A stretch of 64,000 nt of DNA from positions 39,922 through 103,921 of the forward strand of contig JALGZR010000012.1 of the NCBI GenBank assembly GCA_025774805.1, read 5' to 3'. This DNA comes from a bacterium (GTDB lineage Bacteria; ARS69). Every line of letters begins with the position of its first letter. The first letter of the stretch is position 1. The position numbers and the translations under genes are program-made. Shown here piece after piece: positions 16,203 to 24,743 of the stretch. The notes beneath the pieces are model-generated. The model made no database searches and was not told the DNA's origin. It saw only the letters and a list, made by a program, of their open reading frames with translations.

Positions 16203-18521
16203 ATGTCCAGACTACTTCCCTTCGCGCTCCTGGTACTCCCTCTCATCTTCCCGTTCCCGTCCGGCGCCACCGGCTTCCAGGCCGGCTCCCTCCAGGAGGG
16301 GTATCGGGTGGAAGTGCTGGCTTCCGGCCCCGAGAGGACGGTCCTCCGATTCCAGGTGGGCCAGTTCGACCTGAGCCCCGTGGAGATCGACGGCGGGGAG
16401 TGGTCGATCGTCGACTGGAAGGGCGGCGCGGCGGGGCTAGAGCGGGGCCTTCCGTCCCTTCCCGCGTTCCACGAGTCGATCGTCCTGCCGGACGACGCCC
16501 GCATGGAGCTCCGGGTGCTGTCGGCGGAGTTCCAGGACTTCCAGGGCGTCCGGATCGCTCCCTCCAAGGGCCTGTTCACGCGGGACATCCTGCCGTCGGA
16601 CGTCCCGTACGAGTTCTCCGAATTCTACAACGGGAACGACTGGTATCCCGCAGAGCTGGCGTCCCTCGGAGCGCCCTACATCCTGCGGGACGTGCGCGGC
16701 GCCGTCACCTCGGTGAACGCGTTCCAGTGGAACCCGGCATTGGAGACGCTTCGCGTCTATACCCGCGTGGACGTCGAGATCCGGGCCGCGGGACCGGGTG
16801 AGATCAACGTGCTCACCCATCGCCCCGACCGGCGGGTCCGCGAGTTCGAGGAGATCTACGCGCGGCACTTCCTGAACTACGGGGGCGGCCTCCGCTACTC
16901 GCCGGTAGTCGAGGCGGGCACCGTGCTCGTGATCGCCTACGACTCGTTCGCCCCCGCGACTCAGCCTCTGGTGGACTGGAAGAACGAGATGGGCCTGCCC
17001 ACTCGGCTGGCGCTGAAGTCCGAGGTCGGGACCACGGCAAACGACTTCAAGGCCTACATCCAGGACGCCTACGACAACGAGGGGGTCTGCTACATCATCC
17101 TCGTGGGAGACGCCGCCCAAATCCCGTACTTCTTGAACGACGGCGGCGCCGCCGATCCGATGATGACGCTTCTCGCGGGAGGGGACAGCTACCCGGACGC
17201 CTTCATCGGTCGCATCTCGGCCGAGACGCCGAGTCAGGTCGAGACGCAGGTGGAGCGGATCGTCGAATACGAGCGGGATCCCGACCCCGCCGGCACGTGG
17301 TACTCCAAGGGGATCGCGATCGCGTCGAACGAGGGAGCCGGCATCGGAGACGATGGAGAAGCGGACTGGCAGCACGCCCGGAACTATCGGGCGGACCTCC
17401 TCGCGTTCACCTACACGACGGTCGACGAGCTGTACGACGGTTCGCACGGGGGCGATCCCACGGGCAACGGAGGAGGCGGCGATGCCGCTGGCAATCCGAC
17501 CCCGTCCATGGTCGCGGATCGGGTCAATGCGGGCCGGAGCTTCATCGGCTACACCGGCCACGGATCCTCGTCGGCCTGGTCGACCTCCGGATTTTCGAGC
17601 GCCAACGTCAATGCCCTGGTCAACGACAACCAGCTTCCGGCGATCATCAGCGTGGCCTGCGTGAACGGACTGTTCACGAGCGGGACCTGCTTCGCGGAGG
17701 CGTGGCTCCGCGCCACCCACTCCGGGGAGCCCACGGGAGCGGTGGCCTGCTACATGTCGACGGTGAATCAGGGCTGGGCGCCACCGATGCGCGCGCAGGA
17801 CGAGTTGGTCGACCTCCTCTGCGGCGAGGCGATGCGAACCTGGGGCGGGCTCTGCTTCAACGGCTCCTGCGACATGATCGACCACTACGGCTCGGCCGGC
17901 ATCTCCGAGTTCAAGAACTGGACGATCTTCGGGGATCCGAGCCTGCAGATGCGCACGGCCACTCCCCTGCCCCTCGCCGTCAGCCACTCGGGAACGGTGG
18001 ATCCCGCGGCGGGCGAGTTCGAGGTCACGACGGAGCCCGGGGCCCTTGCCGCGCTCAGTGACGAGGGCGTGCTCATCGGCTCGGCGTACGCCGACGAGCT
18101 CGGCATCGCGCTCATCATGTTCGACCCGCAGGACATGGCCGGTCGATCCGAGGTCACGCTCACGGTCACCGCGTTCAACTGCGTGCCGAACTCGAGCACG
18201 GTTCCGGTGGGAACGAGCACGACGTCCGTGCCGGCGGTGGCGGGTGTCGTGTCGCTCGAGCAGAACCTCCCCAACCCCTTCGCCCGATCGACCCGAATCG
18301 CGTTCTCCATTGCGGGCGACGCGGCCGTTCGGCTCGAGATCTACGACGTGGCCGGCCGCCGCGTCCGGACTCTGGAGAACGGACTCCTTCCGGCCGGAAT
18401 CCACGACGTGACGTGGGACGGCACCGACGACGCCGGTCACCGGCTGGCGGCGGGCAGCTACTTCTACCGTCTCGTTACGAACGAGAGAGTGGAGACGAAA
18501 CGGATGGTGCGTCTCCGCTGA
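16203..18521 (+). CDS. Secreted C25-family (gingipain-like) cysteine protease with C-terminal FlgD-like sorting-type domain
   Basis: A 772-residue exported protease. Signal peptide ~1-25. A C25 propeptide-like region (~30-230) precedes a catalytic domain (~235-590) with the His in GYTGHGSSSAW (H453) and the nucleophile in ISVACVNG (C486), the spacing expected for caspase-like gingipains. VGDAAQIPYF and ENWTIFGDPSL-type elements (FKNWTIFGDPSLQM) are also family hallmarks. The last ~85 residues (LEQNLPNPFA, RLEIYDVAGRRVR, WDGTDDAGHRLAAGSYFYRL, ending RMVRLR) match the FlgD-Ig/type-IX-secretion-like C-terminal domains. The ATG at 16203 follows GAGGACGG; a TATGCT -10-like box is at 16140. A strong hairpin follows the stop. 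No secretion-machinery gene is seen in the window. Confidence 0.9.
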   Translation: MSRLLPFALLVLPLIFPFPSGATGFQAGSLQEGYRVEVLASGPERTVLRFQVGQFDLSPVEIDGGEWSIVDWKGGAAGLERGLPSLPAFHESIVLPDDARMELRVLSAEFQDFQGVRIAPSKGLFTRDILPSDVPYEFSEFYNGNDWYPAELASLGAPYILRDVRGAVTSVNAFQWNPALETLRVYTRVDVEIRAAGPGEINVLTHRPDRRVREFEEIYARHFLNYGGGLRYSPVVEAGTVLVIAYDSFAPATQPLVDWKNEMGLPTRLALKSEVGTTANDFKAYIQDAYDNEGVCYIILVGDAAQIPYFLNDGGAADPMMTLLAGGDSYPDAFIGRISAETPSQVETQVERIVEYERDPDPAGTWYSKGIAIASNEGAGIGDDGEADWQHARNYRADLLAFTYTTVDELYDGSHGGDPTGNGGGGDAAGNPTPSMVADRVNAGRSFIGYTGHGSSSAWSTSGFSSANVNALVNDNQLPAIISVACVNGLFTSGTCFAEAWLRATHSGEPTGAVACYMSTVNQGWAPPMRAQDELVDLLCGEAMRTWGGLCFNGSCDMIDHYGSAGISEFKNWTIFGDPSLQMRTATPLPLAVSHSGTVDPAAGEFEVTTEPGALAALSDEGVLIGSAYADELGIALIMFDPQDMAGRSEVTLTVTAFNCVPNSSTVPVGTSTTSVPAVAGVVSLEQNLPNPFARSTRIAFSIAGDAAVRLEIYDVAGRRVRTLENGLLPAGIHDVTWDGTDDAGHRLAAGSYFYRLVTNERVETKRMVRLR

Positions 18522-18549
18522 GACCCCGCTCTCCGGCATCACCCCGGGG

Positions 18550-18580
18550 GGGGCGGATCGGTCCGAGACCGGTCCGCCCC
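18550..18580 (+). terminator. Strong hairpin terminator-like structure after the C25 protease
   Basis: GGGGCGGATCGGTC (18550-18563) pairs with GACCGGTCCGCCCC (18567-18580) around a 3-base loop; the single mismatch is a G-U wobble in RNA. It lies 29 bases past the stop codon. There is no U-run, as is common in GC-rich genomes. Confidence 0.6.
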
Positions 18581-18689
18581 GTCCAACGAAGGGCCGGCCG
18601 GGAACTCCCGGCGAGGCGAGACCGTTCCCAGGCATCCCGCCAGGGTTCCGAATCCTCGCGGGAAGCTCGCCGTCTCGCCTCGGGAGGGG

Positions 18690-18742
18690 CTGGCCCGCAT
18701 TTCTCCACAGCCATGCGGCGAGCCGGGGGAGAAACACGGGCC
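18690..18742. repeat. Family A palindromic element, short diverged copy
   Basis: CTGGCCCGCATTTCTCC on the left and GGAGAAACACGGGCC on the right form a partly degraded inverted repeat, with a 20-base centre. It lies in the 436-base gap between the C25 protease and the outer-membrane protein gene, which otherwise holds the terminator and a family B fragment. Confidence 0.6.
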
Positions 18743-18788
18743 GGACCGACGAGAGGAGACCGGGCGGCGGTGGTTGGATCGCCGGACT

Positions 18789-18900
18789 AGCCCGGACTAT
18801 TCATGAAGGGCCGTCGCGAGATCGTGGAGACGCCCACCGGACGGGCACCCGCAGGGGCTCGAACCCGAGTCGTATCTGAACGATACGTCGCAGGGTGCGT
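18789..18900. repeat. Family B element, right-truncated copy
   Basis: Starts TAGCCCGGACTATTCATGAAG and continues for about 110 bases with roughly 80 percent identity to the complete family B copy at 45366-45547, sharing CCGGACGGGCACCCGCAGGGG and a GTATCTG..CGATAC hairpin. Similarity stops near 18900, so the right terminal repeat is lost. The fragment directly precedes the outer-membrane protein gene and probably carries or abuts its promoter. Confidence 0.75.
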
Positions 18901-18957
18901 GATGGTGGTTTCATTGGGGTCTCTCCACCGTTCGAGACCGCGGAGAAGGAGCATCGA

Positions 18958-19899
18958 ATGAGTCGGTCTCTTGCACGCGCCTTTCAGAGCCACCCTGGAG
19001 CGGTCCTCACGCTGGTTCTCGCCCTGGCCGCTCTCGTGGCACCTCCCACCGCGAGAGCCCAGATCGGAGCCCTTCCGGTCCCCACCGACGAGGACTTCGA
19101 AGACGATCTCGAGATCTACGTCCCGCGACTCGTCATGGGCATCACGGGCCACAGCACCGTGGGGGCCACTGCGATGGACGACCTCAACGACTCCGTCGAG
19201 AGCTTGAACGCGAAGATCGCCGAGCAGGGGACTTCCGGCGTCGAGTACGGGAAGTTCAATGCGGGCCCCTCCTTCGGCGTCGGGCTCCGGGCCCTGATCT
19301 TCCGAAAGGTCATCCTCACGACGGAGTTCGAGCGCTTCTTCCGGATGGACGAGGTCGGAGGCTTCACTCAGCAGTCGGAGATCACCATTCCGGCCAGCGT
19401 GTACACGGTGACGGCGGGATGGAACTTCCTGAACGAGCCCCACCGTCGCTTCGGCTTCGGGGCGGGAATCGCCCACTGGACGGCGGAGGGCGAACAGGTC
19501 TTTCTGGAGAACGAGGAGGAGATCGGGAAGCTCACCTTCGAGGGTTCGTCTTTCGGGCACCAGTACTTCACGTACCTCGAGATGCCCCTCACCGAGCGGC
19601 TCTACGTGCACGGGGTGATGGGCTGGCGATTCGCCAAGATCGACGATCTGGACTTCGCCGGCGTGGAGACTCTGGATCCTCGGATCACCGACAGCGATTA
19701 CGTCGATCGCTTCGTGTGGAACACGTTCCCCGACGTTCCCCCGCCCCCTCCGCCGGAGGAGAACGGAGAAGAGGAGGAGCCGGAGTTCGTGCCGCAGATC
19801 CTGCAGCGCTTCGACGACGGGGGCAACTCGCTGGACTACTCCGGCTTTTACGGCCGCATGGGATTCACGATCTACTGGAATCCGCCGGACCGCTTCTGA
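18958..19899 (+). CDS. Predicted outer-membrane beta-barrel protein, function unknown
   Basis: A 313-residue exported protein. The signal peptide covers ~1-34 (VLALAALVAPPTARAQ). The mature part alternates short hydrophobic strands and turns typical of an 8-12-stranded barrel (FNAGPSFGVGLRALIF, RRFGFGAGIAHW, ERLYVHGVMGWRFAKI) and ends in Phe after FYGRMGFTIYWNPPDRF. A Pro-run followed by an acidic tract (PPPPPPEENGEEEEPE, ~262-277) forms a probable surface or periplasmic loop. The ATG at 18958 has AAGGAG upstream; an in-frame GTG at 18895 lies in the family B fragment and is disfavoured. No specific family recognised. Convergent with glyA, 50 bases apart. Confidence 0.75.
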   Translation: MSRSLARAFQSHPGAVLTLVLALAALVAPPTARAQIGALPVPTDEDFEDDLEIYVPRLVMGITGHSTVGATAMDDLNDSVESLNAKIAEQGTSGVEYGKFNAGPSFGVGLRALIFRKVILTTEFERFFRMDEVGGFTQQSEITIPASVYTVTAGWNFLNEPHRRFGFGAGIAHWTAEGEQVFLENEEEIGKLTFEGSSFGHQYFTYLEMPLTERLYVHGVMGWRFAKIDDLDFAGVETLDPRITDSDYVDRFVWNTFPDVPPPPPPEENGEEEEPEFVPQILQRFDDGGNSLDYSGFYGRMGFTIYWNPPDRF

Positions 19900-19949
19900 C
19901 AGACCGCCTCTGACGGGCGCGGCATCGCTCCCGGAGCTCCCGAGGACCC

Positions 19950-21233
19950 CTATGGGGTCCCCGTCTCGATCTCCGCGTCCTCGAGATCGGGATAGAGGGG
20001 ATACTCGGCCGCCAGAGCCTCCACCTCCCCCTTCAGCGACGCCTTCACGCCCTCGTCCTCGGCGAGATTCTCGAGCGTTCGTCCGATGAGCGACGCGATC
20101 CGCCGCATCGCCTTCGGGCCCATGCCGCGCGATGTGATCGCCGGAGTGCCGACCCGGATGCCGCTCGTGATGGTCGGCTTCTTGGTGTCGAACGGGATCG
20201 CGTTCTTGTTCACCGTGATCCCGACCTCGTTCAAGAGCCGTTCGGCCTTCTTTCCCGAGATCCCCTTCGGAGTCATGTCCACGAGCATGAGGTGATTGTC
20301 GGTTCCGCCGGAGACGAGGCGAAAGCCTTCCTCGATCAGGGCCTCGGCGAGGACGTGCGCGTTCTCCACGATCTTCGCCGCGTAATCCCGGAACCCCGGG
20401 TGGAGCGCCTCTCCGAAGCAGACCGCCTTCGCGGCGATGACGTGGCAGAGGGGCCCGCCCTGCATCCCGGGAAAGTTCGTCTTGTCGATCCGTTGGGAAA
20501 GGTCCTCCGTGCAGAGGATGAATCCCGAGCGGGGTCCGCGAAGCGTCTTGTGCGTGGTGGAGGTCACGACGTCGGAGTGCGGCACGGGGGAGTCGTGCAC
20601 GCCGCCCGCCACCAACCCGGCGAAGTGCGCCATATCGGTCAAGAAGTAGGCGCCGATCTCGTGGGCGATCTCCCGGAAGGCGGGGAAGTCCCAGGCCCGG
20701 GGATAGGCGCTCCCTCCGGCGACGACCATCTTCGGCCGGTGCTCTCGGGCGAGATCTCTCACCCGATCGAGATCGATGCGCTCCGTTTCCCGGTCGACCT
20801 CGTAGTGGACCACGTTGAAGAACCGCCCCGAGAAGTTGGCCGGATGACCGTGCGTGAGGTGGCCACCGTGGGCGAGCGAGAGCCCGAGCAGCCCGTCGCC
20901 CGGCTCGAGCAGGGAAAAGTAGGCGGTCAGGTTCGCGGTGGACCCGGAGTGAGCCTGCACGTTCGCGTGCTCGGCTCCGAAGAGCTCCTTGGCGCGCTCG
21001 ATGGCCAAAGTCTCCGTCTTGTCGACCTCGGAGCAACCGCCGTAGTAGCGGCGACGGGGATACCCCTCGGCGTACTTGTTCGTGAGCGGAGAGCCGACCG
21101 TCTCCAGCACGGCCCGACTGACGAAGTTCTCGGACGCGATGAGCTCGATCCCTTCGTTTTGACGGCGGACCTCCCCCTGGACCGCCTCGTACACGGCACG
21201 GTCCGTCTTCCTGAGCGACTCGAACTTGGACAT
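19950..21233 (-). CDS. glyA: Serine hydroxymethyltransferase
   Basis: A 427-residue PLP enzyme that interconverts serine and glycine and loads one-carbon units on tetrahydrofolate; normal family length. Signatures: ELIASENF-type start ([11 protein letters not shown]), [23 protein letters not shown], and the PLP lysine in [16 protein letters not shown] (K229). GAAAGAGG precedes the ATG. It is the last gene of the long minus-strand operon, 12 bases after the phosphatase gene. Its glycine and one-carbon products feed the purine genes purD and purE of the same operon, which makes the grouping metabolically coherent. Confidence 0.97.
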   Translation of the reverse strand: MSKFESLRKTDRAVYEAVQGEVRRQNEGIELIASENFVSRAVLETVGSPLTNKYAEGYPRRRYYGGCSEVDKTETLAIERAKELFGAEHANVQAHSGSTANLTAYFSLLEPGDGLLGLSLAHGGHLTHGHPANFSGRFFNVVHYEVDRETERIDLDRVRDLAREHRPKMVVAGGSAYPRAWDFPAFREIAHEIGAYFLTDMAHFAGLVAGGVHDSPVPHSDVVTSTTHKTLRGPRSGFILCTEDLSQRIDKTNFPGMQGGPLCHVIAAKAVCFGEALHPGFRDYAAKIVENAHVLAEALIEEGFRLVSGGTDNHLMLVDMTPKGISGKKAERLLNEVGITVNKNAIPFDTKKPTITSGIRVGTPAITSRGMGPKAMRRIASLIGRTLENLAEDEGVKASLKGEVEALAAEYPLYPDLEDAEIETGTP

Positions 21234-21245
21234 GTCGACCTCTTT

Positions 21246-21734
21246 CTAAGAGTGATCCGCGTCTCCGGCGGCCATCTCGAGAATACGGGGGATACCCTCG
21301 CGAAACAGGGCCTCGATCTTCGCGAACGTGCGACGGTACGAATCGACGTTGCCGCCGAGAGGATCGGCGACGCTCGCCTCGGAGCCCTCTCTCCCCGCGA
21401 GGGCCCCCAGAAGCCGTGTCTTCGTGTCGGCGGCGGGCGAGAGTCCGAGGACGCCCGAGCGGTGACCCGGCTCCATCACCAGCACCAGATCGGCCTCGTC
21501 GATCCGGTCCGCAGTGAGGCTCCGGCTCTGGAAGCCCTCGAGATCGAGGCCGTTCTCCCGCGCGATCTCGAGGGCGCCCGGAGAGGCGAGACCCCCCTCC
21601 CTCGCCTGGATGCCGGCGGACGAGAACTCGAACCCGCCTTCCCCCTCGCGCTCGACGAATCCCCTCGCGATCGCCTCCGCGAGAGGACTCCGGCAGGTGT
21701 TTCCGGTACACACGAACAGAACGCGAAACGGCAT
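21246..21734 (-). CDS. Low-molecular-weight protein phosphatase (arginine/tyrosine phosphatase, YwlE-like)
   Basis: A 162-residue phosphatase. The P-loop VCTGNTCRSPLAEA holds nucleophile C9 and R15. The general-acid loop DPLGGNVDSYRRT near the C-terminus resembles that of protein-arginine phosphatases (DPFGG) rather than the DPYY loop of tyrosine phosphatases. The second residue of the loop being Thr (CTGNTC) also fits the YwlE/arginine branch. The Met at 21734 is the natural start, 17 bases after the upstream stop. In several Gram-positive genomes this family sits next to sua5 and glyA, as here, so the neighbourhood supports the assignment. Substrate is inference. Confidence 0.88.
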   Translation of the reverse strand: MPFRVLFVCTGNTCRSPLAEAIARGFVEREGEGGFEFSSAGIQAREGGLASPGALEIARENGLDLEGFQSRSLTADRIDEADLVLVMEPGHRSGVLGLSPAADTKTRLLGALAGREGSEASVADPLGGNVDSYRRTFAKIEALFREGIPRILEMAAGDADHS

Positions 21735-21751
21735 GGACACCTCGGGCGGGT

Positions 21752-22420
21752 TCAGCGGGACTCGAATTGACGAAGGGCGGGGACGACCGCTCCCCGGCGC
21801 AAGATCTCGGCGTGGGGCCCCGTGCAATCGACGATCGTGGAGGGAACGGAAGCCGGCGCCGGTCCGCCGTCGAGAACGAGGTCGACTCCGTTCCCGAAGA
21901 TCTCGAGAACCTCCGCCGCCGAAGCCGCCGGCCTCTCTCCCGACAGGTTCGCGCTCGGGGCCGCGAACGGCCCTCGGACCGCGGCGAGCAGGTCGAGAAG
22001 AAGGTCATCGCCGGGGATCCGGACCGCGACCGTGCGCCGCGCGGCGACGACCTCGGTCGGAAGGTCCTCCTCGGCGGGAAGGACGAGCGTAAGTGGGCCG
22101 GGCCAATGCGCCGATCCGAGGCGGCGGGCGACCGGGGTGAGGTGGGACGTCACCGCCCGCACTTCGATCCACGACGCGGCCAGGAGGACGAACGGCTTCG
22201 CCTTCGGCCGCTCCTTCAGTTCGACAAGGCGGCGGAGCGCGTCGGGGCAATTCACGCTGGCCAGGAGACCGTAGGTGGTGTCGGTCCGGCCGGCGACGAT
22301 CCCACCCCTCTGGAGGAGGAGGGCGATACGGTGCAGGACCCCCGGGTCCGGGGCGGAGTGATCGACGGACACGACCTCGGGGGAGTCGCTACTTGGCTGC
22401 GAGCTCGGTCTTGTACTCAT
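21752..22420 (-). CDS. tsaC: Threonylcarbamoyl-AMP synthase (TsaC/Sua5/YrdC family)
   Basis: A 222-residue YrdC-domain protein that makes threonylcarbamoyl-AMP from Thr, bicarbonate and ATP for the t6A modification of ANN-decoding tRNAs. Motifs: GGIVAGRTDTTYGLL (~39-53), KERPKAKPFVLL, HWPGPLTLVLP, VAVRIPGDDLL and PFAAPSANLSGE. It has the YrdC domain only, without the C-terminal Sua5 domain. The ATG at 22420 overlaps purE by 32 bases; a GTG at 22372, 16 bases after the purE stop and preceded by CGAGG, is an equally good start and would give 206 residues. Within the gatCAB/pur/glyA operon. Confidence 0.93.
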   Translation of the reverse strand: MSTRPSSQPSSDSPEVVSVDHSAPDPGVLHRIALLLQRGGIVAGRTDTTYGLLASVNCPDALRRLVELKERPKAKPFVLLAASWIEVRAVTSHLTPVARRLGSAHWPGPLTLVLPAEEDLPTEVVAARRTVAVRIPGDDLLLDLLAAVRGPFAAPSANLSGERPAASAAEVLEIFGNGVDLVLDGGPAPASVPSTIVDCTGPHAEILRRGAVVPALRQFESR

Positions 22421-22853
22421 CGAGCCTCTTCTCGATCTCGGGATCGTTCAGACCCAGGATCTGGGCCGCGAAGATCGCGGCATTCTTCCCCCCCGCGACT
22501 CCGATCGCCATCGTGGCCACCGGCACTCCGGGGGGCATCTGGACGATGGCGTGGAGCGAGTCCACCCCCGAGAGATGGGATCCGGCCAGTGGCACTCCGA
22601 TCACCGGAACCGTGGTCATCGACGCGACCACCCCGGGGAGTGCCGCGGCCATTCCGGCCCCGCAGATGATCACCTGGTACCCCCGGGCCCGCGCGCCCAT
22701 CGCGATCTCGCGGGTCCGTTCCGGGGCGCGGTGCGCCGACGAGACGACGAAGTCGCCGGTGAGTCCGAACTTCTCCAGATAGTCGAGGCACCCCTGCATC
22801 GCCTCCCGGTCACTCTCGCTTCCCACCATCACGAGGACGCGTTTGGACATCAT
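22389..22853 (-). CDS. purE: N5-carboxyaminoimidazole ribonucleotide mutase
   Basis: A 154-residue class I PurE of de novo purine synthesis, converting N5-CAIR to CAIR. Visible motifs: MVGSESDREAM (the SxSD phosphate loop), VVSSAHRAPERT (catalytic His), ICGAGMAAALPGVVAS, VPVIGVPLAG, and MPPGVPVATMAIG near the active-site lid. The ATG at 22853 overlaps the purD stop as ATGA, so translation is coupled. No purK is seen in the window; it would be needed elsewhere to supply N5-CAIR. Confidence 0.96.
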   Translation of the reverse strand: MMSKRVLVMVGSESDREAMQGCLDYLEKFGLTGDFVVSSAHRAPERTREIAMGARARGYQVIICGAGMAAALPGVVASMTTVPVIGVPLAGSHLSGVDSLHAIVQMPPGVPVATMAIGVAGGKNAAIFAAQILGLNDPEIEKRLDEYKTELAAK

Positions 22854-24154
22854 CCGGTCTCCTCATTCACGGTGGCAGTCTCGGCCAATCCCTTCTCTCC
22901 GATGTCCGTCCGGTGGAACATCCCCTCGAACCGGATCGTGGCAAGCGTCCGGTGGGCCGCTTCGCGGGCGGCGGCGAGCGTCGGGCCCAGGCCCGTCACG
23001 GCGAGAACTCTCCCGCCCGCGGTGACGATTCGCCCGTCCTCGCGCCGGGCGGTCCCGGCGTGGAAGACGATCGCGTCGTCGCGCTGGTCCTCCTCCTCGA
23101 GCCCGGTGATCGTCCGTCCCGGGTCCGATCTCCGCGGATATCCCGCCGACGCGGCCACCACGGTGAGCGCGGCGCCCGGCCGAGTTCTCGGCGGCGGAGC
23201 CGAGGCCAGGTTTCCGCGGGCACACGCGGCGAACAGTTCGAGCGCGTCCCCGTCGAGAAGGGGCAGAACCACCTGAGCCTCCGGATCGCCGAAGCGCACG
23301 TTGTATTCGAGAACCTTCAGTCCCTGCGACGTGAACATCAGCCCCGCATAGAGCACGCCGCGGAAGTCGATCCCCTGCCGCGCGAGTCCCTCGACGATCG
23401 GCGTGACGGCCGAGGCCACCGCCGCCTCCAGAGCCTTCCCGCCGAGAGGAGGATAGGGAGCGTACGCGCCCATGCCTCCGGTGTTCGGCCCGCGATCGCC
23501 GTCGTAGACCCTCTTGTGATCCTGGCTCGGCACGAGCGTTCGAATCTCGTCTCCGGCGACGACGGCCATGACCGAGGCCTCGTCCCCTTCCAGCCACTCC
23601 TCGAGAACGAGTCGAGACCCCGCCTCACCGAAGACCTTCTCCTCCACCGCGCGCCGCACGGCGTCGAGAGCCGCGTCCCGGTTCTCCGCCATCACGACGC
23701 CCTTGCCGGCGGCGAGGCCGTCGGCCTTGACCGCGACGCGCTCTCCGAGCTCTTCGAGGGCCCGGGCCGCCTCGTCCCGGCTTCCCACGGTGATGGCGCG
23801 CGCGGTCGGCACGCCGCAGTCACGCATCCACTTCTTCGCGTGCACCTTGCTGCCCTCGAGTCGCGCCGCCTCACGGCCGGCGCCGAACACGAGAGCTCCC
23901 TCCCGCCGGAGGTGATCGGCGAGCCCGGCCACGAGCGGGGCCTCGGGCCCGACCACGACGAGATCGATGTCCTCGCGCCGGCAGTACGACACGACTTCGT
24001 CCCCGCGCGAGGGATCGAGGACGGCGTTCTCCGCGAGACGGGCCGTGCCCGCGTTGCCCGGCGCGCAGACCAGCCGGCCGCAGGCGGAGCTCTTCGCGAT
24101 CGCCCACGCGAGCGCGTGTTCGCGGCCCCCGCTTCCCAGAATCAGGACGTTCAC
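22850..24154 (-). CDS. purD: Phosphoribosylamine-glycine ligase (GAR synthetase)
   Basis: A 434-residue ATP-grasp enzyme joining glycine to phosphoribosylamine, step two of purine synthesis. Motifs: VLILGSGGREHALAW, APGNAGTA, VVVGPEAPLVAGLADHL, ADGLAAGKGVV, VLEEWLEGDEASVMA, PSQDHKRVYDGDRGPNTGGMG, LEYNVRFGDPEAQVVLP. The start is GTG at 24154 with GAGGATCTC upstream. It is separated from the NlpC-like gene by 82 bases that contain a degraded family A element, the only sizeable gap inside the operon. Glycine supply may come from glyA at the end of the same operon. Confidence 0.97.
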   Translation of the reverse strand: MNVLILGSGGREHALAWAIAKSSACGRLVCAPGNAGTARLAENAVLDPSRGDEVVSYCRREDIDLVVVGPEAPLVAGLADHLRREGALVFGAGREAARLEGSKVHAKKWMRDCGVPTARAITVGSRDEAARALEELGERVAVKADGLAAGKGVVMAENRDAALDAVRRAVEEKVFGEAGSRLVLEEWLEGDEASVMAVVAGDEIRTLVPSQDHKRVYDGDRGPNTGGMGAYAPYPPLGGKALEAAVASAVTPIVEGLARQGIDFRGVLYAGLMFTSQGLKVLEYNVRFGDPEAQVVLPLLDGDALELFAACARGNLASAPPPRTRPGAALTVVAASAGYPRRSDPGRTITGLEEEDQRDDAIVFHAGTARREDGRIVTAGGRVLAVTGLGPTLAAAREAAHRTLATIRFEGMFHRTDIGEKGLAETATVNEETG

Positions 24155-24187
24155 GAGATCCTCCCCGTTCGGCGACCGGGCCGGCCC

Positions 24188-24240
24188 GTCCCACCCTGCT
24201 CGACCGCCGCCGCGGCGAGCCGCGTGAGAGAGCGGGCTAG
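24188..24240. repeat. Family A element, strongly degraded copy inside the gat-pur operon
   Basis: The right end CGTGAGAGAGCGGGCTAG (24223-24240) matches about 13 of 18 bases of the family A end; a possible left remnant is CCCACCCTGCT. The terminal CTAG supplies the stop codon of the minus-strand NlpC/P60 gene. Weak on its own; the stop-codon placement is what makes it notable. Confidence 0.4.
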
Positions 24241-24743
24241 TCGGCGAACACCCGGCGAGCTTCCACGATTCGCCGGTGAAAGTAGGCGTCCATCAGGTAG
24301 TCGATCACGACTCCCCGTGAGGAGGATGCGTGAATGAACCGGTTCGAGTCGAGAGCGATTCCCACGTGATTCACCCGCGAGGAGTCCAGCCGGAAGAAGA
24401 TCAGATCGCCCGCCGCCAGCTTCTTGACGGGGATCGACCGTCCGGCCCGCTGCTGGGCCCGGACGGTCCGGGGCAGAGACGCACCCAGCTCTCCCAGGAC
24501 GGCCTGGGTGAGCGCGGAGCAGTCCACCCCGCGGCGATCCACCCCCCCGTATCGATAGGGCGTGCCCAGCCAGGACCTCGACGCCTCCTCGACCCGTGCG
24601 CGAGCCGGGAGCCGGACGGCGGGGGAGGCCAGGCCGGGCCGTGCCGCCCGCCCGGAGTCGGGAGAGCGATGGATCGGCTTGGGCCCACACCCGATGGCCA
24701 GGAGCAGGAGACCGAGGACCGTCGGTCGGAGCACTCGTCTCAC
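24237..24743 (-). CDS. NlpC/P60-family cell-wall peptidase lipoprotein
   Basis: A 168-residue lipoprotein endopeptidase predicted to cut peptide stems of peptidoglycan. Lipobox Cys19 (LLLAIGC). The NlpC/P60 domain spans ~52-165: nucleophile in GVDCSALTQ (C75), His in NHVGIAL (H125) and the third polar residue in RFIHASS (H137), a complete Cys-His-His triad. The length equals Spr/MepS-type enzymes. The GTG start overlaps the gatB stop by 4 bases. Its placement between translation and purine genes looks like operon convenience rather than function. Confidence 0.92.
   Translation of the reverse strand: MRRVLRPTVLGLLLLAIGCGPKPIHRSPDSGRAARPGLASPAVRLPARARVEEASRSWLGTPYRYGGVDRRGVDCSALTQAVLGELGASLPRTVRAQQRAGRSIPVKKLAAGDLIFFRLDSSRVNHVGIALDSNRFIHASSSRGVVIDYLMDAYFHRRIVEARRVFAD

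Noticed and set aside
18841-18875. GGGGCTCGAACCCG resembling a tRNA T-arm (also GGGGTTCGGACCCG near 45431)
   Set aside because: No acceptor stem, D-arm or anticodon arm can be built around it; both copies lie in the family B element and form part of its internal pairing.
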